63,450 nt of DNA, taken from the NCBI GenBank assembly GCA_934183045.1, contig CAKPRW010000001.1, positions 1-63,450 of the forward strand, read 5' to 3'. The translations under genes were made by a program, and so were the position numbers. Positions 18,178-26,719 of this stretch are shown in pieces. The notes beneath the pieces were generated by a model. The model did no database searches. It worked only from the letters and a program-made list of their open reading frames with translations, and was not told where the DNA came from. This DNA is from an uncultured Clostridia bacterium. Its GTDB lineage: Bacteria; Bacillota; Clostridia; TANB77; CAG-508. Every line of letters begins with the position of its first letter. The first letter of the stretch is position 1.

Positions 18178-20043
18178 TTATTCTTTCGTGCCTGAATTAG
18201 TTGTTGTATTAGTTACTTTTGTTTCATTTTTTTGATTTGTAACCGTATTACTAGTTACTTTATTTTGTTGTTGATTTTGGTTTGTAGTTTGTTTATTATT
18301 TGTAGCATCTGTCTTTGTATCTGTTTGTGTATTTGTTGTCTCTCCTGTTTTAGTATTTCTAAGCACTATTCTTGACATTGCATCATAAGTGTCTCTAGAT
18401 AATAATTTTGTAGAAATTACTTTTCCATCTAACATCTTAGTTATATATGTTTCGGTTTTTAATCCGTTAGCACCTTTTTGTTTTACCTTTTCTTTTCCTA
18501 CTGGTAATGTATTGTCATCTACGTATTTAGTTGTAAAAGGAATAGATGCTATTGTTTTTGTATTAAATGAAAAAGTATATTCTTTTTCTTCTTTAATTCC
18601 ATATATAGAAACTGTTGCTATACCATTTTGTGCACTTGCCACGATTCTTATTGGGTATTGTCTTGTATTTTTAAATTTAAAATCAGTCATTCCATATACT
18701 ACTGTTGCATCTCTACCTGCTGGTAAATATGATGTTACAAATTGATGATTTCTTCTTTCTACTATTTCCAAATCTGACATTAGAACTGTATTATATAAAG
18801 TAGATGATATTTGGCAAATTCCTCCACCAATTCCATCAACAACTTCACCATTTTCATAAACTTTAGCATTTTTGTATCCAGCAGATGCTGTCCTTGCTCC
18901 TAAAGCTTTATTATATGAAAACGTTTCCCCTGCTAATACTACTTTTCCATTAATTTTTTGACACGCAATTACTAAATTAGTTGTTCTATCTGTACTACTT
19001 ACATCATATCTTGTTGTAAATGTTGCTAATTTATCTGGAAAAGCCTCTGTCCCTATATCATTAAGAGTTACTTTTGGTTTTGTTATAACAAGAGGAATTT
19101 CATATTCATCTTTTTCTTCTTGTAGTATAGTTTTAGCTTTTTCAACATCAAAATCTACACCTTCTACTTCTGGATAAACTGTAAATGGATCTTTTGTATA
19201 ATATGCATCTTTTGCTTCTTTATAAATCTCATCATGAATTTTTTGTATATCAATATCTTCTGGTTTCTTGTCAATAACTGGTATTTCAATATCATCTTCA
19301 ATAATATTGATATCATTTAAATCATCTTTTACCTTATTTAATAAGCTATCAGCATCAATATAAATTCCTTCTTTTCCTTTTGTAATTATCAATTTATCTT
19401 CTTCAACAGAATAACTTGAATCTATTGTAATTCCAGGTAAATTCACACCTATATCTTGAATTGATTGTTTAGCAACATCTTCATTAAAATTCATATTTAC
19501 TTCTATATTTTTTTTATTAATAAGAGTAAGTAAAATATTATAATTATTTATAAAAATATTATTATCTTTTCCTATCAAATAAGCTTCATTTACTGCTTCT
19601 TCAACATCATAATTTACTTCCATCAATGAAGGAGTTAATGTTGTTACATAATCTTGATATTTTAATCCTATTTCTTTTTCTTTTTTTGATTCATAAAGGC
19701 TATTTAGTTTTTCTATTGCTTCTGTTTTTGTCAATCCAGAAACTTCTATACCTTCTATTGAAATCCCACTAGTAATTCTTTCACTTCCAATATCTAAGAT
19801 AGCAAAAACAGTAGAAAATATTAATATTCCAATTATTATTATAATTGATATTACTAAGATTTTTATTTTTTTATGACTCTCTTTAGGAAGTTGCATTTTC
19901 TTTTCGGTCTTTTTGTCTTCTACTTTATTAAATTTTTTATTATCCTTTTTCTCTTCTTTTTTTACATCTTCTTTTTCTTTATTTTTAACATCTTTTTCTT
20001 CTGTGTTCTCTTCTTCCAATTTTTCCTTATATCTCTCTTTCAT
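18178..20043 (-). CDS. VanW-family membrane-anchored cell-wall protein
   Basis: A 621-residue protein. Residues 1-60 are a highly charged Lys/Glu tail, followed by one membrane helix (ILVISIIIIIGILIFSTVF), two peptidoglycan-binding-4-type repeats (about 90-330), and a VanW domain (about 355-500) with GETFSYNKALG, GGGICQISSTLYN and the closing YPIRI. The last 70 residues are Thr/Asn/Gln-rich low complexity. VanW proteins are envelope proteins of uncertain activity, here in a housekeeping context and not near vancomycin-resistance genes. ATG at 20043 is preferred to 20049 because AAGGGGA is 7 nt before it. Confidence 0.85.
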   Translation of the reverse strand: MKERYKEKLEEENTEEKDVKNKEKEDVKKEEKKDNKKFNKVEDKKTEKKMQLPKESHKKIKILVISIIIIIGILIFSTVFAILDIGSERITSGISIEGIEVSGLTKTEAIEKLNSLYESKKEKEIGLKYQDYVTTLTPSLMEVNYDVEEAVNEAYLIGKDNNIFINNYNILLTLINKKNIEVNMNFNEDVAKQSIQDIGVNLPGITIDSSYSVEEDKLIITKGKEGIYIDADSLLNKVKDDLNDINIIEDDIEIPVIDKKPEDIDIQKIHDEIYKEAKDAYYTKDPFTVYPEVEGVDFDVEKAKTILQEEKDEYEIPLVITKPKVTLNDIGTEAFPDKLATFTTRYDVSSTDRTTNLVIACQKINGKVVLAGETFSYNKALGARTASAGYKNAKVYENGEVVDGIGGGICQISSTLYNTVLMSDLEIVERRNHQFVTSYLPAGRDATVVYGMTDFKFKNTRQYPIRIVASAQNGIATVSIYGIKEEKEYTFSFNTKTIASIPFTTKYVDDNTLPVGKEKVKQKGANGLKTETYITKMLDGKVISTKLLSRDTYDAMSRIVLRNTKTGETTNTQTDTKTDATNNKQTTNQNQQQNKVTSNTVTNQKNETKVTNTTTNSGTKE

Positions 20044-20241
20044 GATCATTCCCCTTATAAAATCTTATACTTTTAATATACCATAACGGTTTTTTTTTGA
20101 CAATATTTTTACATTAATATTTATTAATATAATTTTATGTTTAAGTACATTTATTATTACCTACAGAAATATTTATTTATATAGCAGTTTTATTTCTATT
20201 TTGACTAAATATTACATTTTGTTAACATTTGAAAAAAATAC

Positions 20242-20270
20242 TTGAACATTGTAGAATTTAATATTATAAT
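20242..20270 (+). promoter_or_regulatory. Promoter of CBM protein gene
   Basis: TTGAAC at 20242-20247, 17 bp, TATAAT at 20265-20270. Confidence 0.65.
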
Positions 20271-20304
20271 GTTGGTAGCAAAAGATAAACAAGGAGAGAT
20301 ATCT

Positions 20305-20775
20305 ATGGAATTAACTAAAAACATATTTTTTAATACAGATAAATTAGTTGAAAATAGTAAAGTAAAAATATCATATACAGGAAAACTTTTTCAAGAATCT
20401 TCTGAAGAGGTTTCTATTCACTATGGCTTTGGCCTTAATTGGGATAATATTAATGACATAGCAATGGAAAAAACAGATTTAGGTTTTCAAGCAGAAATAG
20501 ATTTATTAGAAGGTGATTCTTTTAATTTTTGTTTTAAAAATGGACAAAACATATGGGATAACAATGATGGACAAAATTATATTTTCCCATTAGAAAAAGT
20601 TCAGAATGAATTATTAGTTTTAGAGGATGAACCAGTTTCTTTAGGATCTGCAAAAAAATTAAGAAAATCTTATTTATGGAGTAAAAAAATTCGTTTAGCA
20701 GTATATAAAATTATTACATACTTCCCAAAAATTATATCTGGGAATTATTCAAGAAAAAAAGCATCTATATCTTAA
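20305..20775 (+). CDS. Carbohydrate-binding module (CBM25-like) protein without signal peptide
   Basis: A 156-residue protein. Residues about 5-100 look like a starch-type CBM25 domain: YGFGLNWDNI, then LGFQAEIDLLEGDSFNFCF and GQNIWDNNDGQNYIF, with Trp/Tyr residues suited to stacking on sugars. There is no signal peptide and no attached enzyme. The last 45 residues are basic with hydrophobic patches (RLAVYKIITYF). Start ATG at 20305 has AAGGAGAG upstream. A cytoplasmic CBM could mark storage glycogen or bind the wall-side of the membrane through its basic tail; both are inference. Own promoter and terminator. Confidence 0.65.
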   Translation: MELTKNIFFNTDKLVENSKVKISYTGKLFQESSEEVSIHYGFGLNWDNINDIAMEKTDLGFQAEIDLLEGDSFNFCFKNGQNIWDNNDGQNYIFPLEKVQNELLVLEDEPVSLGSAKKLRKSYLWSKKIRLAVYKIITYFPKIISGNYSRKKASIS

Positions 20776-20778
20776 AAC

Positions 20779-20816
20779 AAAAAAACAACTCGATTTTGAG
20801 TTGTTTTTTATTTTAT
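20779..20816 (+). terminator. Terminator after CBM gene
   Basis: AAAAACAACTC and GAGTTGTTTTT pair around GATTTT and end in a T run. Confidence 0.85.
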
Positions 20817-20834
20817 AGTATTTTATAACATATA

Positions 20835-21566
20835 TTATGTTATAATCCATCCTCCATTAATAGAAATTATTTGCCCTGTCGTAAATTCATCCTCAACTAG
20901 CCAATTTACACACTTAGCTATATCTGTTGTTTTGCCGATTCTTCCCAGTGGAGTTTGGTTTTCTAATTCATGTAGTTCTTCTTCTGATAAATTTGAATTC
21001 ATATCTGTATTTATTGATCCAGGCGCTATAGAATTCACTCTTATATTTGATGGTCCTAACTCTTTTGCTAAAGCTTTTGTAAGTCCATCCATCCCTGCTT
21101 TTGATATAGAATATATAACCTCTAAAGAAGCTCCGACCATCCCCCAAATTGAAGAAATATTTATAATACAGCCATTTTTATTATGTATCATATTAGGAAC
21201 AACTTCTTGAGACATAACAAATGCTGAATATAAATTATTATTAATCACTTTATTCCAATCGTCATCTGTTTCGTCAGTAAACAGCTTATATTCTGAAATC
21301 CCAGCATTATTGATCAATATGTCTATTTGTCCATATTTGTTTAATGTATATTTAACTAATTCTTGAGCTTCTCTTCTTTTAGATACATCCGCTTTAAATA
21401 TATCTATTAATATATTGTCATTTTCTAATTCTTTCTTTAAATTTTGAGCTTCTTTTTCAGAGTTATTGTAATTTGCTATTACTTTTATTCCTTTATTTGC
21501 TAATGTTTTAGCAATTTCTCTTCCTATACCTCTTGAAGCGCCAGTTATTATAGCAACTTTGTGCAT
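20835..21566 (-). CDS. Short-chain dehydrogenase/reductase, FabG-like
   Basis: A 243-residue SDR. NAD(P) motif TGASRGIGREIA at the N-terminus, NNAG near residue 88, catalytic Ser in NISSIWG and Tyr/Lys in YSISKAG, and the usual C-terminal GQIISINGGW. The size and motifs match 3-oxoacyl-ACP reductase, but no fatty acid synthesis genes are adjacent, so the substrate is not defined. AGGAGG precedes the ATG; a consensus promoter lies about 80 bp upstream. Confidence 0.88.
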   Translation of the reverse strand: MHKVAIITGASRGIGREIAKTLANKGIKVIANYNNSEKEAQNLKKELENDNILIDIFKADVSKRREAQELVKYTLNKYGQIDILINNAGISEYKLFTDETDDDWNKVINNNLYSAFVMSQEVVPNMIHNKNGCIINISSIWGMVGASLEVIYSISKAGMDGLTKALAKELGPSNIRVNSIAPGSINTDMNSNLSEEELHELENQTPLGRIGKTTDIAKCVNWLVEDEFTTGQIISINGGWIIT

Positions 21567-21645
21567 ATATACCTCCTATAAAATATATTACAAGTCAGTA
21601 CTCTCGTTTATAATAAGCAATTTTTCTAATTCCTTTATATAAACG

Positions 21646-21674
21646 ATTATACTCGTTTTTTGTTGATATTTCAA
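21646..21674 (-). promoter_or_regulatory. Promoter of SDR gene
   Basis: Minus strand TTGAAA (21674-21669), 17 bp, TATAAT (21651-21646). The roughly 75-nt leader contains an inverted CGTTTATA/TATAAACG pair. Apart from this, the 21567-21898 gap shows no gene. Confidence 0.6.
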
Positions 21675-21898
21675 TAGTTACAAGAAGAAAAACAAATAAT
21701 TAATAAAAATTAAAATAAATTAGAAAAGTTAATATGAATTATTATAAACGCCATTTTAGGGAAAATAATTTGGGAGAATAAGTTTACTTTTTTCCAGTTA
21801 TTTTTTTAAGAATACCTTTAAAATTATTTCATGTTATTATATAATACATTTATAAAATAATAATTTTAAAAATTTATATTTAAAAAGGATATGTTTTT

Positions 21899-22378
21899 AT
21901 GAATAAGGTAATTGATATTTTTGGAAAAGAAATTGAATTTGAATGTATGGGATGTGATATAGCTAATCATAAGTTAATTCCTCCAGGAGGATATGTTTAT
22001 GAAGATGATTTTATTAATGTTTCTGCTGATCCAGAAATACCTATAAAGGGTTTTATGGTCCTTGGTATTAATAAACATATAAAAAGTTTAAATGAAATGT
22101 CAGAAACTGAAAGAATTAATATTATGAAAATATTAAATAAAACAATATCAACTATAAAGAAGGTTAATATTGCAAAAGAAGTATTGCTAATTCAAGAAGA
22201 AAAAGCTAATCATTTCCATATTTGGATTGTTCCAATACATGATTGGATGAATAAATTTGGAAAAAATGTTAAAAATATAAAGGAAATAATTGATTATTCT
22301 AAGCAAAATTTTAACGAGAATCAAAAAATAGAGTTATTACAAGCTATAGAAGATATTAAAATAGCATTTAATGAATAA
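21899..22378 (+). CDS. HIT-domain protein
   Basis: A 159-residue protein. The N-terminal CMGCDIAN resembles the CIFCDIAN start of HIT proteins, and the active-site triad appears as NHFHIWIVP near residue 110; the first His of the HxHxH pattern is replaced by Asn-His spacing, so it may be an atypical member. HIT enzymes hydrolyse or transfer nucleotides. It stands alone with a moderate AAAAGGAT ribosome site. Confidence 0.65.
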   Translation: MNKVIDIFGKEIEFECMGCDIANHKLIPPGGYVYEDDFINVSADPEIPIKGFMVLGINKHIKSLNEMSETERINIMKILNKTISTIKKVNIAKEVLLIQEEKANHFHIWIVPIHDWMNKFGKNVKNIKEIIDYSKQNFNENQKIELLQAIEDIKIAFNE

Positions 22379-22500
22379 ATTTTTTATAAAAATTTTATTT
22401 TAAATGTTCGTTTGTTTTTACTAATTAAATATTGTGTACAATATTAACCTTTCTTGTCAAAAGGTAGTTTTTACTCAAAAATGGAAAGAAGGATTTTAGT

Positions 22501-22607
22501 ATGACAGTTGGATATGCAATTTTAAGTTTAGTTGACAAATTGCTAGCCGAAAGAGAACAGGTTATTATCCTAGAACTTTAAATCCAGCAAGAATTAAACT
22601 AGAATAA
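22501..22607 (+). pseudogene. Possible small gene with frameshift
   Basis: AGAAGG precedes an ATG at 22501. The first frame gives MTVGYAILSLVDKLLAERE and stops at 22581. A second frame, entered by a single-base change near 22555, continues TGYYPRTLNPARIKLE to a stop at 22607. The joined product would be about 35 residues and reads like protein, and a terminator follows at 22651, so a small transcribed gene is plausible. I do not recognise the product. Confidence 0.3.
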
Positions 22608-22650
22608 GCGAGCAATTAAACAAAGATTTATCATAATCATACATAAGGTC

Positions 22651-22686
22651 AATAGAGTAGGATTCGTAACCTGCTCTATTTTTATG
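22651..22686 (+). terminator. Plus-strand terminator in the 22.4-22.9 kb gap
   Basis: AATAGAGTAGG pairs with CCTGCTCTATT (one G-T pair) and is followed by five Ts. Something upstream on the plus strand is therefore transcribed, possibly the small gene at 22501. Confidence 0.65.
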
Positions 22687-22720
22687 CAAAAAAAGTATGT
22701 GCATTCGTAGATACACATAC
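22687..22720 (-). terminator. Minus-strand hairpin with T run
   Basis: GTATGTG at 22695 pairs with CACATAC ending at 22720; on the minus strand the hairpin is followed by seven Ts. It is back-to-back with the plus-strand terminator. Otherwise the 22379-22868 gap shows no convincing gene. Confidence 0.5.
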
Positions 22721-22825
22721 AATTACAAGTTTGACCGTTGGAATCAAACAAATTTATTTTGTAATTAAATAATATTATATACATTTTTCTCCTAAAATTT
22801 TAATGTTTTTTATATTGTAGGCAAT

Positions 22826-22863
22826 AAAAAAGCCAGTAATTAAGCCTATACAAAACTACTGAC
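22826..22863 (-). terminator. Terminator of the tRNA cluster
   Basis: GTCAGTAGTT and AATTACTGGC pair over 10 positions (two G-T) and are followed on the minus strand by six Ts, just after the tRNA-Thr 3' end. Confidence 0.7.
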
Positions 22864-22871
22864 AATTATGG

Positions 22872-22945
22872 AGCCACTTCCCAGATTCGAACTGGGGACC
22901 CTCGCATTACAAGTGCGATGCTCTGGCCAGCTGAGCTAAAGTGGC
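22872..22945 (-). tRNA. tRNA-Thr (anticodon TGT)
   Basis: 74 nt on the minus strand, acceptor GCCACTT/AAGTGGC, anticodon loop CTTGTAA, T loop GTTCGAATC. CCA is encoded at 22871-22869. Last of a three-tRNA transcript. Confidence 0.94.
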
Positions 22946-22961
22946 ATTTATATTAAATTGG

Positions 22962-23033
22962 TGACCCGTACGGGAATCGAACCCATGTCTCCGCCGTGAA
23001 AGGGCGGTGTCTTAACCGCTTGACCAACGGGCC
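22962..23033 (-). tRNA. tRNA-Glu (anticodon TTC)
   Basis: 72 nt on the minus strand, acceptor GGCCCGT/ACGGGTC, anticodon loop CTTTCAC, T loop GTTCGATTC. CCA encoded at 22961-22959. Confidence 0.94.
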
Positions 23034-23082
23034 TTAATACAAAGAACTAAATAATTTTTTACAAATTATTTAGTTCTTTTGG

Positions 23083-23155
23083 TGAGCTATCCGCGACTCG
23101 AACGCGGGACAACTTGATTAAAAGTCAAGTGCTCTACCACCTGAGCTAATAGCCC
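23083..23155 (-). tRNA. tRNA-Lys (anticodon TTT)
   Basis: 73 nt on the minus strand, acceptor GGGCTAT/ATAGCTC, anticodon loop CTTTTAA, T loop GTTCGAGTC. CCA encoded at 23082-23080. First of the three-tRNA transcript. Confidence 0.94.
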
Positions 23156-23186
23156 ACGTAAATTGTGTATTCCACAATGCCTTTAT

Positions 23187-23215
23187 ATATTACAATATTT
23201 TTTTCATATTGTCAA
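23187..23215 (-). promoter_or_regulatory. Promoter of the Lys-Glu-Thr tRNA cluster
   Basis: Minus strand TTGACA (23215-23210), 17 bp, TAATAT (23192-23187). Confidence 0.75.
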
Positions 23216-23269
23216 TAGATTTGTGAAATTTTTTTATTTTTTTTTGTTTTTTTAGTTTTTTTTCAAAAT

Positions 23270-23455
23270 TTAGGCATTAAGTTTTTCTAAAACTTCTTCA
23301 ACATCTATTCTATGAACAGCACATGCTTCTTCTATTGTTTCCATTTGTGAAGCTGGACATCCTAAACAATGCATCCCGATTTCTAATAATATATCTGCTT
23401 TTTCAGGTGCTTTTTCTAGAATTTCTCCTATTCTTGTGTCTTTTTCAAATTTCAT
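23270..23455 (-). CDS. DUF1858 redox-disulfide domain protein
   Basis: A 61-residue protein matching the DUF1858 domain (hybrid-cluster-protein-associated disulfide domain): TRIGEILEKAPEKADIL, then GMHCLGCPASQMETIEEA with a CxxC pair. Such domains occur alone or fused to ScdA/Ric-type proteins and are thought to act in redox or iron-sulfur chemistry. The start at 23455 is preferred because AAAGGAGG lies just before it; a longer frame has no ribosome site. Confidence 0.85.
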   Translation of the reverse strand: MKFEKDTRIGEILEKAPEKADILLEIGMHCLGCPASQMETIEEACAVHRIDVEEVLEKLNA

Positions 23456-23526
23456 ACTTAATCCTCCTTTATAAAATACTTTTCTATGAATTTTATAGTA
23501 TTTTAACATAAATTTTTAAAAAAGTA

Positions 23527-23555
23527 TAGACAAAAAATAAAAAATATTGTATTAT
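23527..23555 (+). promoter_or_regulatory. Probable promoter of T4SS-1 rightward operon
   Basis: TAGACA at 23527-23532, 17 bp, TATTAT at 23550-23555, about 25 bp ahead of the first ribosome binding site of the operon. Confidence 0.45.
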
Positions 23556-23581
23556 GGAAAAAATTGTAAGGCGGTGATTAC

Positions 23582-23728
23582 ATTTCTAATTTAATTCATT
23601 TATACTTTATATCATATATTATACATCTTTTTATTACCTTATATTCATTATATTCATATTTTGAAATAATTATTTTTCATACCAAACAAGGTTCCAAATT
23701 AAATATTAAAAAGAAATTTTTTAACTAA
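23582..23728 (+). CDS. Small membrane protein with ATT start, T4SS-1 operon
   Basis: An open frame of 48 codons that a scan for ATG/GTG/TTG misses. TAAGGCGGTGATTAC, nearly the full anti-16S complement, lies 5 nt before an in-frame ATT at 23582; no standard start exists in the frame. The product has a hydrophobic, Tyr/Ile-rich first 32 residues (one membrane helix, FISYIIHLFITLYSLY) and a basic tail ending NIKKKFFN. The stop overlaps the next ribosome site (TAAGGAGG), as in an operon. Not recognised; could be a small T4SS membrane subunit. Confidence 0.5.
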   Translation: MSNLIHLYFISYIIHLFITLYSLYSYFEIIIFHTKQGSKLNIKKKFFN

Positions 23729-23740
23729 GGAGGCATATTT

Positions 23741-25456
23741 ATTTTCCGTTTTTTAAAAAGATTTATTTTTATTTCAATAAGTTTAATCATTTTTACATTA
23801 TTTAATATAAAACTATTTTATCCAATTTATAATTCGCAAGAAATCATTATTCCATATGCTGTTAATCCTTTTGACATTGTATCTAAAAATCCAGAGTTAT
23901 GGAAACTTATTAAAATTTCTTATGTTTTTATATCTTTGTTTTCTAATTTTATCATTAGTAATTTTATATACACGAGATTTATATCAAAATTAGATTTTAT
24001 AAAAAATATTCCCACTACTAAAAAAAATCAAAATCCAACTCACTCCGTTAATTCACAAAATTCTCTTAATTTACTAATTGGTTTAAATAAAGAAACAAAC
24101 TCAAAAATTTATATCAAAGAATCTGGATTATATCAAAATTTCTTAATAACAGGAACTATTGGTTCAGGAAAAACTTCGTCGGCAATGTATCCTTTTACAA
24201 AACAATTGATTCAATACAATCATAAGAATCCAAATAATAAAATTGGTATGCTTATATTAGATGTAAAAGGTAATTATCATATACAAGTCCAAAAATTTGT
24301 AAAAGAATATGATCTACAAAAAGATTTAATAACTATAGGATTAAACTTTAATTGCTTTTATAATCCATTGCATAAACCAAAACTTAAACCTCAAGTGCTA
24401 GCTGATAGATTAAAAACAATTTTATTACTTTTTTCAGAAAACAATTCTGAATCTTATTGGATTGATAAAGCTTGCCAGGTTATATGTGAGGCTATAAAAC
24501 TTTGTAGATTATATAACAACAATTATGTAACTTTTCTTGAATTACACAAATTGATAACCACTCCTAATTATTTTAATGAAAAAATAGAAATTTTAAAAAA
24601 TTTATTTATATCTTCAAAATTCAATGAAAAACAAATATATGAATTAAATGAATGTCTTGATTTTTTTCAAAAAAAATTTTATGAATTAGATTCTAGAACT
24701 AAAGGCATTATAATTTCAGAAATAACTAGAATAACAGGTACTTTTATAACTGACTACGATGTCATGTCTACTTTTTGTCCTCCAAAAAACAAATTAAATT
24801 TTAAAGGATTCAATGAAGTTATAAAAAAAGGAAAAATTGTTGTTTTAGATATGAATATCTCTGAATATTCTCAACTATCAAAAATAATAGCAACATACTT
24901 AAAACTTGATTTTCAATCTGAAATTATGTCTAATTTATCAACCAATTCTATTAAAACAACTGCATTCATATGTGATGAATACGATAAATATGCAAGTAAA
25001 ACCGATTCCGAATTTTTTTCGTTAAGTAGGGAAGCTAAATGTATCAATATAATTAGTACTCAAAGTTATTCTTCCTTAAAACTTCCTCTAAAAGATGATT
25101 ACCAAGTACGAGTTCTTATTCAAAATTTAATTAATAAAATTTGGTTTCGAACTGATGATATATTCACTATTGAAGAAGCACAAAAACAGCTTGGTAAAGA
25201 AGAAAAAAAACGTACTTCAAAAAGCATATCAGAAAATGCTAAACAAACACACTTTAATTTTATAACTAATTCTTTAAATTCTAAAGATTCAAATATATCT
25301 GAAACGTTTAGTACATATACGCAAAAAGATTATATATTTGACAACAATTTTTTCTCTCAAAAATTAGAAACATTCACCGCTCTTACATTTTTATCTGATG
25401 GTAGTTCAATTTTAAAACCGCAAAAATTAAAATTATTACCATATTTTAAAAAATAA
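23741..25456 (+). CDS. VirD4/TraG-type coupling ATPase with ATT start
   Basis: A 571-residue type IV coupling protein. The frame is open from an ATT at 23741 that sits 7 nt after AAGGAGG; the first conventional start (TTG 23936) would cut off half of the membrane anchor. The extended form has the classic layout: helix 1 (FIFISISLIIFTLF), a ~35-residue outer loop, helix 2 (ISYVFISLFSNFIISNFIY), then the ATPase with Walker A ITGTIGSGKTSS and Walker B VVLDMN and ICDEYDKYAS. It would pump substrate (DNA or protein) to the channel. Neighbours are other T4SS parts. Initiation at ATT is inferred from spacing and domain completeness. Confidence 0.82.
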   Translation: MFRFLKRFIFISISLIIFTLFNIKLFYPIYNSQEIIIPYAVNPFDIVSKNPELWKLIKISYVFISLFSNFIISNFIYTRFISKLDFIKNIPTTKKNQNPTHSVNSQNSLNLLIGLNKETNSKIYIKESGLYQNFLITGTIGSGKTSSAMYPFTKQLIQYNHKNPNNKIGMLILDVKGNYHIQVQKFVKEYDLQKDLITIGLNFNCFYNPLHKPKLKPQVLADRLKTILLLFSENNSESYWIDKACQVICEAIKLCRLYNNNYVTFLELHKLITTPNYFNEKIEILKNLFISSKFNEKQIYELNECLDFFQKKFYELDSRTKGIIISEITRITGTFITDYDVMSTFCPPKNKLNFKGFNEVIKKGKIVVLDMNISEYSQLSKIIATYLKLDFQSEIMSNLSTNSIKTTAFICDEYDKYASKTDSEFFSLSREAKCINIISTQSYSSLKLPLKDDYQVRVLIQNLINKIWFRTDDIFTIEEAQKQLGKEEKKRTSKSISENAKQTHFNFITNSLNSKDSNISETFSTYTQKDYIFDNNFFSQKLETFTALTFLSDGSSILKPQKLKLLPYFKK

Positions 25457-25483
25457 ATATAATTTTGTTAATAAGGAGGTTTT

Positions 25484-25813
25484 ATGAAAAAAATTTTTTT
25501 CTATATATTTTCTATTATGTTACTTTTTATTATTATATGCTTATTATCCAATTACTCTTTTGCTTTAGGAGATCCTAAAATTGTAAGCAAAATCAATAGT
25601 GCTTTTGAAAGTATAGAAAGTTGGATATTAAAAATATCTACCCCAGCAGCTGCTGTCGCAGTTGGAACTGGTTTATTTATGAAAAAATTTAGTTTTGGTG
25701 ATGAAGAAAGAATTAGAACAGGCAAAAAGTTAGTAAAAAGTTCTCTATTTTCTTATGCTTTTATATTAGCAATTGATCTTATATTGTCTGCTATAAAATC
25801 ACTAATAGGTTAA
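25484..25813 (+). CDS. TrbC/VirB2-like pilin-type protein
   Basis: A 109-residue protein: signal-type N-terminal helix (YIFSIMLLFIIICLLSNYSFA), a short exposed part, then two hydrophobic helices flanking EERIRTGKKLVKSS, the basic loop characteristic of TrbC/VirB2-like subunits and matching the loop of the four paralogues at 56.7-58.4 kb. ATG start with AAGGAGG. It lies 27 bp after the coupling protein. Confidence 0.7.
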   Translation: MKKIFFYIFSIMLLFIIICLLSNYSFALGDPKIVSKINSAFESIESWILKISTPAAAVAVGTGLFMKKFSFGDEERIRTGKKLVKSSLFSYAFILAIDLILSAIKSLIG

Positions 25814-25823
25814 GGAGGTCTTT

Positions 25824-26702
25824 TTGGAAAATAATACTAATATAACAGAAGTAATTATAGATACAATTAACAAAATTTTTGAAACTTTATTTGGATCTAT
25901 TGATAATAATTTATATTCTATTTTAGATAAAGTAACTTTTATTGGTTCAGATATTTTAAATGATTCAAATTTTGAATCTCTATTCGGTTCTTCAACCATT
26001 AATGGCATCTTATTAATTGCCAATTCTCTTTTGTTAGGATTTATTCTATATTATTCTGTTAAATATTTATTAGCACATTTTACTTATCATCAAATTGAAT
26101 CTCCAAGTAATTTTATAATCAAATTAGTTTTATGTGGCATTTGTATGAATTATTCATTTTTCATTTTATCTTTTATTTTAGACTTAAATTATAATTTTTC
26201 TTTAGCCATCCGCAATTTGGGTGAATCTCTATTTAATAAAACAATATGCTTTTCTGAATTAATAAATACTATTAATAAAAACATGTCAATAAATACTAGT
26301 TCTATTAACATATTTTCATTAGATGGTCTTATAAAAGGAACTTTAAGTATATCCCTTTTAAATTTAGTATTTTCTTATTCATTAAGATATATTATGATAA
26401 AATTATTTGCTTTGTTATCGCCTTTTGCCATACTTTCACTATCTTTAGACTCAACTTCTTGGTTTTTTAAAGCTTGGTTAAGGAACTTATTTTCTTTATT
26501 ATTTATACAAATTATAATTTCTCTTGTTTTATTAATTTTATTTTCTATGGACTACTCCTCTACAAATTTATTTATAAAATTTATATATATTGGTGGAATT
26601 TATGCTTTAATACAAGCTAATTCTTTTGTTCGTGAATTTTTAGGAACTGTTTCCACAAATGTACCCCAAACTGTGAAAAACTTTAACTTATTAAGAAAAT
26701 AA
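25824..26702 (+). CDS. VirB6/TrbL-like polytopic T4SS membrane protein
   Basis: A 292-residue protein with about six membrane helices (for example ILLIANSLLLGFILYYSVKY and ALLSPFAILSLSL) after a short hydrophilic N-terminus. Layout and position fit the VirB6/TrbL channel component. The start is TTG at 25824 with AAGGAGG 7 nt upstream, 10 bp after the preceding stop. Confidence 0.7.
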   Translation: MENNTNITEVIIDTINKIFETLFGSIDNNLYSILDKVTFIGSDILNDSNFESLFGSSTINGILLIANSLLLGFILYYSVKYLLAHFTYHQIESPSNFIIKLVLCGICMNYSFFILSFILDLNYNFSLAIRNLGESLFNKTICFSELINTINKNMSINTSSINIFSLDGLIKGTLSISLLNLVFSYSLRYIMIKLFALLSPFAILSLSLDSTSWFFKAWLRNLFSLLFIQIIISLVLLILFSMDYSSTNLFIKFIYIGGIYALIQANSFVREFLGTVSTNVPQTVKNFNLLRK

Positions 26703-26719
26703 TATTGAAAGGATTATTT

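Noticed and set aside
18178..20043. Glycopeptide resistance locus suggested by the VanW domain
   Set aside because: No vanH, vanA/B, vanX or VanRS genes are nearby; VanW domains are common in clostridial envelope proteins.
22599..22784. 61-residue minus-strand frame
   Set aside because: It spans two opposed terminators and has no ribosome site.
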